The translations under genes and the position numbers were made by a program. DNA of 64,000 nucleotides from Streptomyces rimosus. GTDB taxonomy: Bacteria; Actinomycetota; Actinomycetes; Streptomycetales; Streptomycetaceae. Of this stretch, positions 34,180 through 42,990 are shown in pieces. The stretch is from assembly GCF_008704655.1 (NCBI RefSeq), contig NZ_CP023688.1, forward strand, positions 372,001 to 436,000, given 5' to 3'. Under the pieces are notes generated by a model. The model ran no database searches. It worked only from the letters and a program-made list of their open reading frames with translations, and was not told where the DNA came from. Position 1 is the stretch's first letter, and each line of letters opens with the position of its first letter.

Positions 34180-35526
34180 GTGAAGGAAATACTGAACGCT
34201 ATTCAGGCGCCGGACACCACGGCCGCCGACTTCGCCGCGCTGCCGCTGCCCGAGTCGTACCGCGCGATCACCGTCCACAAGGACGAGACCGACATGTTCG
34301 AGGGGCTCGCGGGGTGCGACAAGGACCCGCGCAAGTCGCTGCACCTCGACGAGGTGGCCGTCCCCGAACTCGGTCCCGGCGAGGCCCTGGTGGCCGTCAT
34401 GGCGTCCTCGGTGAACTACAACAGCGTCTGGACCTCGATCTTCGAGCCGCTGCCGACGTTCGGGTTCCTGGAGCGGTACGGCCGGCGCAGCGAGCTCGCC
34501 AAGCGGCACGACCTGCCGTACCACGTCATCGGCTCCGACCTGGCGGGCGTCGTGCTGCGCACCGGGCCCGGCGTCACCGTCTGGAAGCCCGGTGACGAGG
34601 TCGTCGCGCACTGCCTGTCCGTCGAGCTGGAGAGCGCGGACGGCCACGGTGACACGATGCTCGACCCCGAGCAGCGCATCTGGGGCTTCGAGACCAATTT
34701 CGGCGGTCTCGCCGAACTCGCGCTGGTGAAGTCGAATCAGCTGATGCCCAAGCCCGGCCATCTCACGTGGGAGGAGGCGGCGGCCTCCGGGCTGGTGAAT
34801 TCCACCGCGTACCGCCAGCTGGTGTCCCGCAACGGCGCGGGCATGAAGGTCGGTGACAATGTGCTGATCTGGGGCGCGAGCGGCGGACTCGGTTCGTACG
34901 CGACGCAGTTGGTGCTGGCCGGCGGCGGCACACCCGTCTGTGTGGTGTCCAACGACCAGAAGGCGGAGATCTGCCGGTCCATGGGCGCGGAAGCGGTCAT
35001 CGACCGCAACGCCGAGGGGTACCGGTTCTGGAAGGACGAGCAGACGCAGGACCCCCGGGAGTGGAAGCGGTTCGGCAAGCGCATCCGCGAGCTGACCGGC
35101 GGCGAGGACGTGGACATCGTTTTCGAGCACCCGGGGCGGGAGACGTTCGGCGCGAGTGTGTTCGTCACGCGCAAGGGCGGCACGGTCGTCACCTGCGCCT
35201 CCACCTCGGGCTACCAGCACCAGTACGACAACCGCTATCTGTGGATGTCGCTCAAGCGCATCGTGGGCTCGCACTTCGCCAACTACCGCGAGGCGTGGGA
35301 GGCCAACCGCCTGATCGCCAAGGGCAGGATCCACCCGACGCTGTCCCAGACCTACCCCCTGAGGGAGACCGGGCAGGCGGCGTACGACGTGCACCGCAAC
35401 CTCCACCAGGGCAAGGTCGGCATTCTGGCGCTCGCTCCCGAGGAAGGACTCGGCGTACGGGACGCCGAGTTCCGGGCGCGGCACGCCAGCGCCATCAACC
35501 GCTTCCGCGGGACGCTGGAGGACTGA
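34180..35526 (+). CDS. ccr: Crotonyl-CoA carboxylase/reductase
   Basis: 448 residues; converts crotonyl-CoA, CO2 and NADPH to ethylmalonyl-CoA. MDR-fold landmarks are SSVNYNSVWTSIFEPLPTFG, HVIGSDLAGVVLRTGPGVTV and DEVVAHCLSVELESADGHGD. The carboxylase-specific WGFETNFGGLAELALVKSNQ and SGLVNSTAYRQLVS segments and the NADPH loop IWGASGGLGSYATQL are also present. The EHPGRETFGASVFV part is conserved in CCRs. GTG 34180 lies 6 nt after GGAGG. It is at the edge of the polyene cluster, so the ethylmalonyl-CoA likely feeds the PKS. The gene points towards the loading PKS gene and is now separated from it by an IS. Confidence 0.95.
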   Translation: MKEILNAIQAPDTTAADFAALPLPESYRAITVHKDETDMFEGLAGCDKDPRKSLHLDEVAVPELGPGEALVAVMASSVNYNSVWTSIFEPLPTFGFLERYGRRSELAKRHDLPYHVIGSDLAGVVLRTGPGVTVWKPGDEVVAHCLSVELESADGHGDTMLDPEQRIWGFETNFGGLAELALVKSNQLMPKPGHLTWEEAAASGLVNSTAYRQLVSRNGAGMKVGDNVLIWGASGGLGSYATQLVLAGGGTPVCVVSNDQKAEICRSMGAEAVIDRNAEGYRFWKDEQTQDPREWKRFGKRIRELTGGEDVDIVFEHPGRETFGASVFVTRKGGTVVTCASTSGYQHQYDNRYLWMSLKRIVGSHFANYREAWEANRLIAKGRIHPTLSQTYPLRETGQAAYDVHRNLHQGKVGILALAPEEGLGVRDAEFRARHASAINRFRGTLED

Positions 35527-35552
35527 TCCGCACCATGCCTGAGGGGGCCGGC

Positions 35553-35563
35553 CCTTGCGGGAC
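35553..35563 (+). repeat. Left target-site duplication of the IS
   Basis: CCTTGCGGGAC here is repeated directly at 37347-37357, at the other end of the IS. The outermost 2-4 nt overlap the inverted repeats, so the duplication may be 9-11 nt. Confidence 0.65.
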
Positions 35564-37348
35564 GCTGTTGGTTTATTCGGTCCCTCGCGTGACGTCGGTC
35601 TCCACGATCCGGTTGTGGTCGTGGAGACCGACGTTGTTGTGTGGGGTGGGTGTCGATGTCGATGCGTCCGAGTGGGCCGGGGGAGATTCCGGCGGAGACG
35701 GTGCGGGTGGCCCGGGCGGCGTTTGCGAAGGGAAGCCTGGCGATCCGGGTCCGGGACGAGCTGGGGCCGATGTTCCGGGACGAGGACTTCGCGGATCTGT
35801 TCGCCTCACGAGGCCGGCCTGCCTGGTCTCCGGCCGGTCTGGCGCTGGTGTCGGTGCTCCAGTTCGTGGACGGGCTGACCGACCGCCAGGCCGCGGAAGC
35901 GGTGCGGGCGCGGATCGACTTCAAGTACGCCCTCGGGCTGGAACTGGGCGATCCCGGCTTCGACTTCTCGGTGCTGTCGGAGTTCAGGGACCGGCTGGCC
36001 GGGGCCGATGGAGGGCGCCGGGTCATGGACGGTGTGCTGGTGGCAGCCCGCGAGAAGGGGCTGCTCAAGAGCGCGGGCCGGGCCCGCACCGACTCCACGC
36101 ACATCTTGTCCTCGGCACGGCAGCTGAACTGGCTGGAGCTGGTCGCGGAGACGCTGCGATCGGCTCTGAACGCACTGGCCCAGGCTGCCCCCGGCTGGCT
36201 GGCCGAAGCCGCCGAGCCGGACTGGTTCCGGCACTACGCGACCCGGGCCGAGGAGTCCCGGTTCCCCAAGGGCCGTGCCAGGCGGGACGAGGTGGGCCTG
36301 CGGATCGGCAGGGACGGGATGCGGCTGCTGGAGGAGGTCTTCGCCACCGTTGCACCGCACCGGCTTCGCGCACTCGATGAGGTGGAGATCCTGCGGCAGG
36401 TCTGGGTCCAGCACTTCCACATGGTGGAGGGCGAGGTGGCCAGGCGGGACCCAAAAGACCGTCCGCCGGGCATGATGCGCCTGGTCACCCCGTATGACCG
36501 CGAGGCCCGTGGCAGCGTGAAGCGGGACATCATGTGGGACGGCTACAAGGTCCATCTCACCGAGATCTGCGAGGCGGACGCCCCGAACCTGATCACGAAC
36601 GTGGCCACCACCGTCGCCACCGTCTCGGACAGCGTGATGAGCCAGTCGATCCACGCGGGCCTCGCCGACCGCGACTGCCTGCCCGGCGAACACTGGGTCG
36701 ATGCCGGTTATCCCACCGCCACTCAAGTCCTGGCCGCCCGCACCGAGCATGGCGTCGCGCTGCACGGGCCCATGGCTGCCAACACGTCCGCCCAGTCCGC
36801 GGGCCCCTACGGCCTGGACGCATTCACCGTCGACTGGGACCAGCAGCAGGTGGCCTGCCCCGGCGGCGTCACCACGACCCAGTGGTATCCGCGCACGGAC
36901 TCCAAGGGCCTCGCGGTCATCCGCGTGCGGTTCCGCCACAGCGAGTGTCGCCCCTGTCCCCACCGGCACGAGTGCGTGGGCTCGGCTACCGGCCAGCGCC
37001 GGGAGATCATGCTGCGTCACCGGGAGGAACACGAGATCATCCGACACAGCCGCGCCGAGCAGCAAACCGATGCCTGGAAGGACCGTTACAAGATCCGTGC
37101 CGGGGTCGAGGGCAGCATCTCCCAAGCAGTCGGGCGCTGCGGCCTGCGCAGATCCCGCTACCGGGGCCTGACAAAGACCAGCCTCCAGCACCAGCTCACC
37201 GGAGCCGCGATCAACCTTGCCCGCATCGACGCCCACCTCACCGGCACACCCCGAGCCCGCACCCGCACCAGCCACTTCGCAGCACTGTGCCCCGCCGAGA
37301 TGACGCTCGACGGGGCACAAGCAGGGACCGAATAAACCAACAGCGTCC
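35560..37348 (+). mobile_element. IS1182-family insertion sequence, complete
   Basis: About 1.8 kb with 26-bp perfect terminal inverted repeats at 35560-35585 and 37323-37348 (outer end GGACGCTGTTGGTTTATT). It is flanked by an 11-nt direct repeat and carries one intact transposase gene. Intact ends, target duplication and coding frame point to a recent insertion. The transposase stop codon lies inside the right inverted repeat. Confidence 0.88.
35656..37335 (+). CDS. IS1182-family DDE transposase
   Basis: 559 residues from ATG 35656 (GTG 35641 and ATG 35662 are alternatives). The N-terminal domain is typical of IS1182 (FADLFASRGRPAWSPAGLAL, then LVSVLQFVDGLTDRQAAEAV). DDE-type segments follow: RARTDSTHILSSARQLNWLE has the first Asp, and the second is in GEHWVDAGYPTATQVLAAR. 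The CRPCPHRHECVG Cys cluster precedes the C-terminal REEHEIIRHSRAEQQTDAWK and YKIRAGVEGSISQAVGRCGL (final Glu). No frameshift was seen, so it is probably functional. Confidence 0.93.
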   Translation: MSMRPSGPGEIPAETVRVARAAFAKGSLAIRVRDELGPMFRDEDFADLFASRGRPAWSPAGLALVSVLQFVDGLTDRQAAEAVRARIDFKYALGLELGDPGFDFSVLSEFRDRLAGADGGRRVMDGVLVAAREKGLLKSAGRARTDSTHILSSARQLNWLELVAETLRSALNALAQAAPGWLAEAAEPDWFRHYATRAEESRFPKGRARRDEVGLRIGRDGMRLLEEVFATVAPHRLRALDEVEILRQVWVQHFHMVEGEVARRDPKDRPPGMMRLVTPYDREARGSVKRDIMWDGYKVHLTEICEADAPNLITNVATTVATVSDSVMSQSIHAGLADRDCLPGEHWVDAGYPTATQVLAARTEHGVALHGPMAANTSAQSAGPYGLDAFTVDWDQQQVACPGGVTTTQWYPRTDSKGLAVIRVRFRHSECRPCPHRHECVGSATGQRREIMLRHREEHEIIRHSRAEQQTDAWKDRYKIRAGVEGSISQAVGRCGLRRSRYRGLTKTSLQHQLTGAAINLARIDAHLTGTPRARTRTSHFAALCPAEMTLDGAQAGTE

Positions 37349-37357
37349 TTGCGGGAC
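37347..37357 (+). repeat. Right target-site duplication of the IS
   Basis: Second copy of CCTTGCGGGAC; see 35553-35563. Confidence 0.65.
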
Positions 37358-37381
37358 CGGCCCCCTCAGCCATGAACGGCG

Positions 37382-37413
37382 GGGTGCGGGTGCTCCGGAA
37401 AGCACCCGCACCC
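37382..37413 (-). terminator. Terminator after the loading PKS gene
   Basis: Perfect 13-bp stem GGGTGCGGGTGCT (37382-37394) / AGCACCCGCACCC (37401-37413) with a 6-nt loop, 6 nt beyond the PKS stop. It lacks a T tract, as is usual in Streptomyces. Confidence 0.75.
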
Positions 37414-37419
37414 GCCCCC

Positions 37420-40400
37420 TCAGTGCTCCGCGTCCATCAGCCGGAACAGGTCCTCGTCGCTGGCCGACGTCAGGTCCAGGGGCCCGCCGGAACCGGTGTC
37501 CGTAGTGCCGTCCCGCCCCGCCGCCATCGCCTTCAGCCGTGCCACCGCCTCCGCCGAGACCTCCGCGCCGGCCGTGAGCAGGGACTCCAGCTCGGCCACG
37601 ACCGAGTCCACGTCGCGTGCGGCGGTGGCCGGGCGCGCGAGGCGTTCGCGTACGAGGCGGACGACCGCGTTCGGGGTGGGGTGGTCGTAGACGAGCGTGG
37701 CGGGGAGCCGCAGGTCCGTGGCCGCGATGAGGCGGTTGCGGAGCTCGACGGCGTTCACCGAGTTGATGCCCATCTCCTTGAAGGTGTGGGTGCCTTCGCT
37801 GTCGAGCGGTTCCTGGCCGCCGAGCACGGCCGAGGTCTCGGCGAGCACCAGGGAGCGTACGTACGCGTCCTGTTCGGCGTCTTCGAGACCGGCCAGCCGG
37901 GCTTCCAGGCCCGACGGCTCCTCCGCATCGGCCGCCGGCGCGCCCGCGCCGATCGCGGCACCCACGAAACCGGCCTCGGCGGCCGCACCCGGCCCCGCCG
38001 CCAGCCAGAACCGCCGCCGCTGGAACGCGTACGTCGGCAGGTCGACGGGCCGGGCCCCGGGCAGCACCGCGTCCCAGTCGACGGGTGCGCCGTGGGTGTG
38101 CACCCGGGCGGCCGCGGAGAGCAGGATCTGCCGGTCCGGTACGCCGGAGCTCAGGCTCGGCACCACGGCGGTTCCGTGCTGCGGGCCGGCCGCCTCCAGG
38201 CACTCGTCGATCATGGGGGTGAGCAGCGGCTCGGCGCCCAGCTCCAGGAAGCCGGTGACGCGCTCCTCCCGGAGCCGGCCGATCGCGTCCTTGAAGCGCA
38301 CGGGCTGCCGCACGTGCCGTACCCAGTGCTCAGGGTCGCGCGCCTCCTCGTCGGTCAGCGGGCGGCCGGTGACGGTGGAGACGAGGGGGATGGTGGGCGT
38401 GCCGTAGGCCAGCGTGCGGACGACCGCGCGGAACTCCCCCAGGATGGGGTCCATCAGCGGTGAGTGGGCCGCGACCCTCATGGGGATGCGGTGGGTCTTG
38501 TGGCCGGCGTCGCGGAGCCGGTCCGTGAGGGCGATGAGCGGGGCCTCGGCACCGGAGAGTACGAGGGAGTGCGGCCCGTTGACGGCCGCGATCGAGACCG
38601 AGCCGGTCGTCTCCTCGGCGAGCCACCCCCGCACCTCGTCCTCCGAGATGCGCACCGCCACCGTCGCGCCGCCGACCGGCAGCGAGCTGATCAGCCTGCC
38701 CCGGGAGGCCACCAGGGCGCAGGCGTCCTGGAGGGTGAGGATGCCGGTGACATGCGCGGCGGCGATCTCGCCGGCCGAATGGCCCGCGAGACGGTCCGGG
38801 GCCATGCCCCAGGACTCGTACAGCCGGTAGAGGGCGACCTGGAGGGCGAACAGCGAGGGCTGCGAGAACTCGGCGTTGTGCAGCAGCGTCGCCTCCTCGG
38901 AGTCGGCGTCCGCCCACATCACCGAGGTCAGCGGACGTGCCAGCAGCGGGTCGAGGGTGTCGCACACCTCGCGCAGCGCCTCCCCGAACACGGGGAACGC
39001 CTCGGCCGCCCCGCGCCCCATGCCGGGGTGCTGGCCGCCCTGTCCGGAGAAGACGAAGGCCAGGCCGCCCGGCGCGGAATCGAGCGGGGTGACGTCCGCG
39101 GCCCGCTCCCCGCGCCCGAACGCGGCCGTCGCGGACAGCATCCGGTCCCGGTCGGAGCCGCTGACGACGGCCCGGTGCCGGTGCCGGGTGCGGGTGGTGG
39201 CCAGGGCGTGGGCGATGTCCTGTGTGCGCAGGCCGGGGTGAGCGGTCACGTGCTCGGCCAGGCGGCGGGCCTGTTCGCGCAGCGCCGTCCGGCTCCGTGC
39301 GGAGAGCACCCACGGTACGGCGGTGTCGTCGGCCGGTTCCGATCCGGGCGCGCTCTGCGTCCCGTCCGGGGCCTCCTCCAGGATCACGTGGGCGTTGGTG
39401 CCGGTGAGCCCGAAGGACGACACTCCTGCCCGCCGCGTGTGCCCGCTCTCCTGGGGCCAGGGCTGCGCCTCGGTCAGCAGCCGTACCGCCCCGGCGGACC
39501 AGTCGACCTTGGTGGAAGGAGTCTCCACGTGCAGCGTCCTGGGCAGGACGCCGCGGCCCAGCGCGAGCACCGTCTTGATGACCCCGACGACCCCGGCAGC
39601 GGCCTGTGTGTGCCCGAGGTTGGACTTCACCGACCCCAGCCACAGCGGCCGTCCCTCCGGCCGCTCCTGGCCGTAGGTGGCCATCAGGGCCTGGGCCTCG
39701 ATCGGGTCGCCGAGCGGAGTGCCGGTGCCGTGCCCCTCCACCGCGTCCACGTCCCGCGGCGTCAGACCGGCGTCGGCCAGGGCCTGGCGGATGACGCGCT
39801 GCTGCGCGGGGCCGCTCGGGGCGGTGAGCCCGTTGGAGGCGCCGTCCTGGTTCACCGCGGAGCCCCGTACGAGCGCCAGTACACGGTGTCCGTTGCGGCG
39901 GGCGTCGCTCAGCCGCTCCAGCAGCAGCAGTCCCGCGCCTTCCGCCCACGCGGAGCCGTTCGCGGTGTCCGCGTACGCCTTGGCGCGCGAGTCGGTGGCG
40001 AGCGCGCGCAGCCGGGCGAAGTGGGTGAAGGGCGCCGGGGTCGCCATGACGGTGACGCCGCCGGCCAGCGCCAGGTCGGTCTCGCCCGACCGCAGGGAGC
40101 GGCAGGCCAGGTGCAGGGCGACGAGGGAGGACGAGGAGGCGGTGTCGACGGTCAGCGCGGGGCCTTCGAGGCCGTAGGTGTAGGCGATGCGCCCGGAGAT
40201 CGCGCTGTTGGCGGCCCCGGTGGTGAGCGTGCTCTCCCACTCGCTGGGGACGGCGGACGCGAGAGCGCCGTAGCCGCGCTCCATCGCGCCGGTGAACACG
40301 CCCGTACGGGTGCCCTTCAGGGACGCCGGGTCGATGCCCGCCCGCTCGAAGGTCTCCCAGGCCGCCACCAGGAGCAGGCGCTGCTGCGGGTCGGTGGCCG

Positions 40401-42633
40401 TCGCCTCGTGGTCGGACAGGCCGAAGAAGCCCGCGTCGAAGTCGCCCGCGCCGGGCAGGAAGCCGCCTTCGCGTGCGTAGCAGGTGCCCGGCCGGTCGGG
40501 GTCCTCGTCGAAGAGGCGGTCCAGGTCCCAGCCGCGGTCGTCCGGGAAGGGCCGCATCGCGTCGGTTCCGCCGGCCAGCAGCTCCCACAGGGCGTCGGGA
40601 GAGTCGGCGCCGCCCGGCAGGCGGCAGGCCATGGCGACGATCGCCACCGGATCGGCCTCGTCGGCCGGGAACCTCCGCGCCTCCTCCGCCGTCTTCCCCG
40701 ATGCCGCCGCCGAAGCCGGGTCGTTCTGCTCGGCCAGTGCGTGCGCCACGGCCCGCGGCGTCGGGAAGTCGAAGGCCAGCGTGACCGGGAGGGACAGCCC
40801 GGTCTCCTCCCGCAGCAGGTTGCGCAGCCGCACCGCGAGGACGGAGTCGAGGCCGAGCCGGCGGAATTCGGTGTCGGGGAATTCCGGCGCACCGACGGCG
40901 GGGCCGGCCGGGTCGCCGCTGCTGCCGAGGACCTGGCCGACGCAGTCGCGTACCAGTTCCAGCGCCTCTTCGGCCGTCTCCGGCGGGACCGCGCCGAGAC
41001 GGGCCGCCACGGGCGTCGCTTCCAGGCCGGTGCGCAGCTGCTCCTTGAGTGCCCTGCGGTCGAGCTTCCCCGCGGGGGTGAAGGGCAGCTCGCGCACGGT
41101 GACCAGTTCGAGGGGGATCTTGTGGTCGGCGAGTCCCCGCCGGCGCAGGAACGCGGTCACCTCGGTCAGCCCGATCGTACGGTCCGCGCGGTCGGTCACG
41201 ACCAGGCACGGGTACTCGCCGAGCCGGTCGTCCGGCGCCCCCGCCACGGCCAGCGGGCCCAGGCCCGCGAGCTCCGCGAGCAGGCTCTCGATTTCGGTGG
41301 CGCCGAACTTCCGGCCTCCGGTGGCGATCACTTCGGCCGCCCGGCCGTGCAGGACGACCACGCCGTCCGCGTCGATGGCGGCGATGTCGCCGGTCCGCAG
41401 CCAGCCGTCGTCGGTGAGGGCCGAGCGCGTCAGCTCCGGCTCGCGGAAATAGCCGCGGAACATCGCCGGGCCCTGGTACTGGAGCTCGCCCGTCTCCCCC
41501 GCCGCGCACTCCGCGCCGTGCTCGTCGACGACCCGTACGCGCACGCCGTCGACCGGTTCTCCCACGCTGCCGTCGGGGTGGTGGGCCCGGGTTGCGGTGC
41601 CGGTGCCGATCTCGGACATGCCCCACACCACGACCGGTTCGCAGTCGAGGGCGGCGCGTATCTGTGCGGCGAGCGCGGGTGCGAGGGCGGCGCCCGCCGT
41701 ACGCACCTGGTGCGGCGCGAAGCCCGCCGGCTCGCCCGCCCTGGCGAGTCGCGCGACGATGTCCCGCAGTTGGGCGGGTACGGCGAAGACGACGCGGGGG
41801 TTGTGCTCCCGCGCCAGCTCCAGGAAGCGGTCCACGTCCCAGCCGGTGAGCAGGACCTGCGTCCGGGCGGCGAACAGCGCCGTGTGCAGGGACTGGAGCC
41901 CGAACAGGTGGGTCATCGGGCAGGCGGTCAGGACCGTGCCGCCGAAGGCGTCGGCGGCATCGGCCACGACGGCCGCGGTGTTCGCCAGCAGGCCGCCGTG
42001 GGTGTGCACGCACAGCTTGGGCCGCGCCGAGGTGGTGCCGGACGAGGGGATCAGGGCGAGCGGCATGTCGGGGGTGAGGTGCACCGGCCGGGGCTCGCTG
42101 CCCGTCCAGGCTGCCCGCAACCCGTCCAGCGCCCCGATCCCCGGCTCCTCGCACTCCGCCTCCGACGCCCCGGCCAGCAGCACGCCGCGCAGCGTCGGCA
42201 CGCTCTCCAGGAGCGAGCGGGCCGTTGCCGTGCCCTCGCTCCCGGAAGCCGACAGGACGAGGAGTACGGGTTCCGCGCGGGTCAGCAGCGCGTGGACCTC
42301 CGCGGTCGGGGTGCCCTCGTGGACGGGCAGCAGTACGGCGCCGACGGCCGCGACGGCCAGGTGCAGGGTCTGGAACTCCCAGCTGTTCGGCAGCCGCACC
42401 GCCACCACGTCACCGGGCCCGACGCCCGATTCCTGGAGGCCACGGGCCAGCGCGCGGACGTCCGCCCGCCACTGCGCCCAGGTCCGCGAACGGTCCCCGT
42501 CCACGATGGCCACCGCGTCGGGGGCGGCCCTCGACGCGGTCTCGAACACCTCGGGCAGCGTGTGGCCGCCCCGTACCTCCGCCGCGTCGGTGGGCGGCTG
42601 GATCACGTAGTCAGCTGTGTGGACGGGCACCAT
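37420..42633 (-). CDS. Polyene PKS loading protein: acyl ligase-ACP-KS(Ser)-AT-ACP (PimS0-like)
   Basis: 1737 residues, starting the macrolide chain. Order: acyl-CoA/ACP ligase (~20-530; IPSSGTTSARPKLCVHTHGG, WLRTGDIAAIDADG, FTPAGKLDRRAL with the catalytic Lys), ACP (RRLGLDSVLAVRL), KS (~660-1085), AT and ACP (KEMGINSVNAVEL). An acidic tail (LTSASDEDLFRLMDAEH) should dock to the next PKS. The KS active site reads [13 protein letters not shown]: Ser replaces Cys (codon 40135-40137), as in polyene loading KSs. The AT has GHSAGE, but the specificity motif is VAAHS rather than HAFH (malonyl) or YASH (methylmalonyl). The ligase-plus-KS(S)-AT plan is that of PimS0 of pimaricin. Confidence 0.92.
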   Translation of the reverse strand: MVPVHTADYVIQPPTDAAEVRGGHTLPEVFETASRAAPDAVAIVDGDRSRTWAQWRADVRALARGLQESGVGPGDVVAVRLPNSWEFQTLHLAVAAVGAVLLPVHEGTPTAEVHALLTRAEPVLLVLSASGSEGTATARSLLESVPTLRGVLLAGASEAECEEPGIGALDGLRAAWTGSEPRPVHLTPDMPLALIPSSGTTSARPKLCVHTHGGLLANTAAVVADAADAFGGTVLTACPMTHLFGLQSLHTALFAARTQVLLTGWDVDRFLELAREHNPRVVFAVPAQLRDIVARLARAGEPAGFAPHQVRTAGAALAPALAAQIRAALDCEPVVVWGMSEIGTGTATRAHHPDGSVGEPVDGVRVRVVDEHGAECAAGETGELQYQGPAMFRGYFREPELTRSALTDDGWLRTGDIAAIDADGVVVLHGRAAEVIATGGRKFGATEIESLLAELAGLGPLAVAGAPDDRLGEYPCLVVTDRADRTIGLTEVTAFLRRRGLADHKIPLELVTVRELPFTPAGKLDRRALKEQLRTGLEATPVAARLGAVPPETAEEALELVRDCVGQVLGSSGDPAGPAVGAPEFPDTEFRRLGLDSVLAVRLRNLLREETGLSLPVTLAFDFPTPRAVAHALAEQNDPASAAASGKTAEEARRFPADEADPVAIVAMACRLPGGADSPDALWELLAGGTDAMRPFPDDRGWDLDRLFDEDPDRPGTCYAREGGFLPGAGDFDAGFFGLSDHEATATDPQQRLLLVAAWETFERAGIDPASLKGTRTGVFTGAMERGYGALASAVPSEWESTLTTGAANSAISGRIAYTYGLEGPALTVDTASSSSLVALHLACRSLRSGETDLALAGGVTVMATPAPFTHFARLRALATDSRAKAYADTANGSAWAEGAGLLLLERLSDARRNGHRVLALVRGSAVNQDGASNGLTAPSGPAQQRVIRQALADAGLTPRDVDAVEGHGTGTPLGDPIEAQALMATYGQERPEGRPLWLGSVKSNLGHTQAAAGVVGVIKTVLALGRGVLPRTLHVETPSTKVDWSAGAVRLLTEAQPWPQESGHTRRAGVSSFGLTGTNAHVILEEAPDGTQSAPGSEPADDTAVPWVLSARSRTALREQARRLAEHVTAHPGLRTQDIAHALATTRTRHRHRAVVSGSDRDRMLSATAAFGRGERAADVTPLDSAPGGLAFVFSGQGGQHPGMGRGAAEAFPVFGEALREVCDTLDPLLARPLTSVMWADADSEEATLLHNAEFSQPSLFALQVALYRLYESWGMAPDRLAGHSAGEIAAAHVTGILTLQDACALVASRGRLISSLPVGGATVAVRISEDEVRGWLAEETTGSVSIAAVNGPHSLVLSGAEAPLIALTDRLRDAGHKTHRIPMRVAAHSPLMDPILGEFRAVVRTLAYGTPTIPLVSTVTGRPLTDEEARDPEHWVRHVRQPVRFKDAIGRLREERVTGFLELGAEPLLTPMIDECLEAAGPQHGTAVVPSLSSGVPDRQILLSAAARVHTHGAPVDWDAVLPGARPVDLPTYAFQRRRFWLAAGPGAAAEAGFVGAAIGAGAPAADAEEPSGLEARLAGLEDAEQDAYVRSLVLAETSAVLGGQEPLDSEGTHTFKEMGINSVNAVELRNRLIAATDLRLPATLVYDHPTPNAVVRLVRERLARPATAARDVDSVVAELESLLTAGAEVSAEAVARLKAMAAGRDGTTDTGSGGPLDLTSASDEDLFRLMDAEH

Positions 42634-42713
42634 CACTCCCGGATCGCTCTGAGCACTCTCGTCGGTCGGTGGGCGGGCCGGGGTTCGGACACGAGCTCCT
42701 GCCCGGGCGGGCG

Positions 42714-42905
42714 TCAGCCCTCGTGCACGGTGATGGCCCCGGACGGGCACAGGGCACCGGCCAGTTTGGCGGCGGCCTCCTGGTCGGCGCCGGGCTCGGC
42801 GAGAAGGGTGACGAGCCCGTCGTCGTCCTGGTCGAAGACCGCGGGCGCGTTCAGTACGCACTGGCCCGCCCCGACGCAGCGGTCGGAGTCAACGGTGATA
42901 CGCAT
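42714..42905 (-). CDS. 3Fe-4S ferredoxin, partner of the adjacent P450
   Basis: 63 residues with the three-cysteine pattern of P450 ferredoxins: RCVGAGQCVLNAPAVF and ALCPSGAITV. The fourth Cys of a 4Fe-4S site is absent (GAG in its place). It follows the P450 gene by 85 nt and precedes the loading PKS by 80 nt on the same strand. In pimaricin and rimocidin clusters the equivalent ferredoxin delivers electrons to the P450 that turns a methyl branch into the macrolactone carboxylate. Confidence 0.93.
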   Translation of the reverse strand: MRITVDSDRCVGAGQCVLNAPAVFDQDDDGLVTLLAEPGADQEAAAKLAGALCPSGAITVHEG

Positions 42906-42990
42906 GTCGGGTTTCTCTCCTGCGGTGGATGGGGGCCGCCCGGCGGCCGGTGAGGCGTGCCGCCGGGCGGGCGCGGGTTCTCTGGTCAGG

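Larger units (their letters stand above)
35539..37369. terminator. Convergent terminator split by the IS insertion
   Basis: CTGAGGGGGCCGG (35539-35551) and CCGGCCCCCTCAG (37357-37369) are exact inverse complements. They lie immediately outside the IS on either side. With the IS and one copy of the duplicated CCTTGCGGGAC removed, they form a 13-bp stem with an 11-nt loop between ccr and the PKS gene. Confidence 0.75.
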
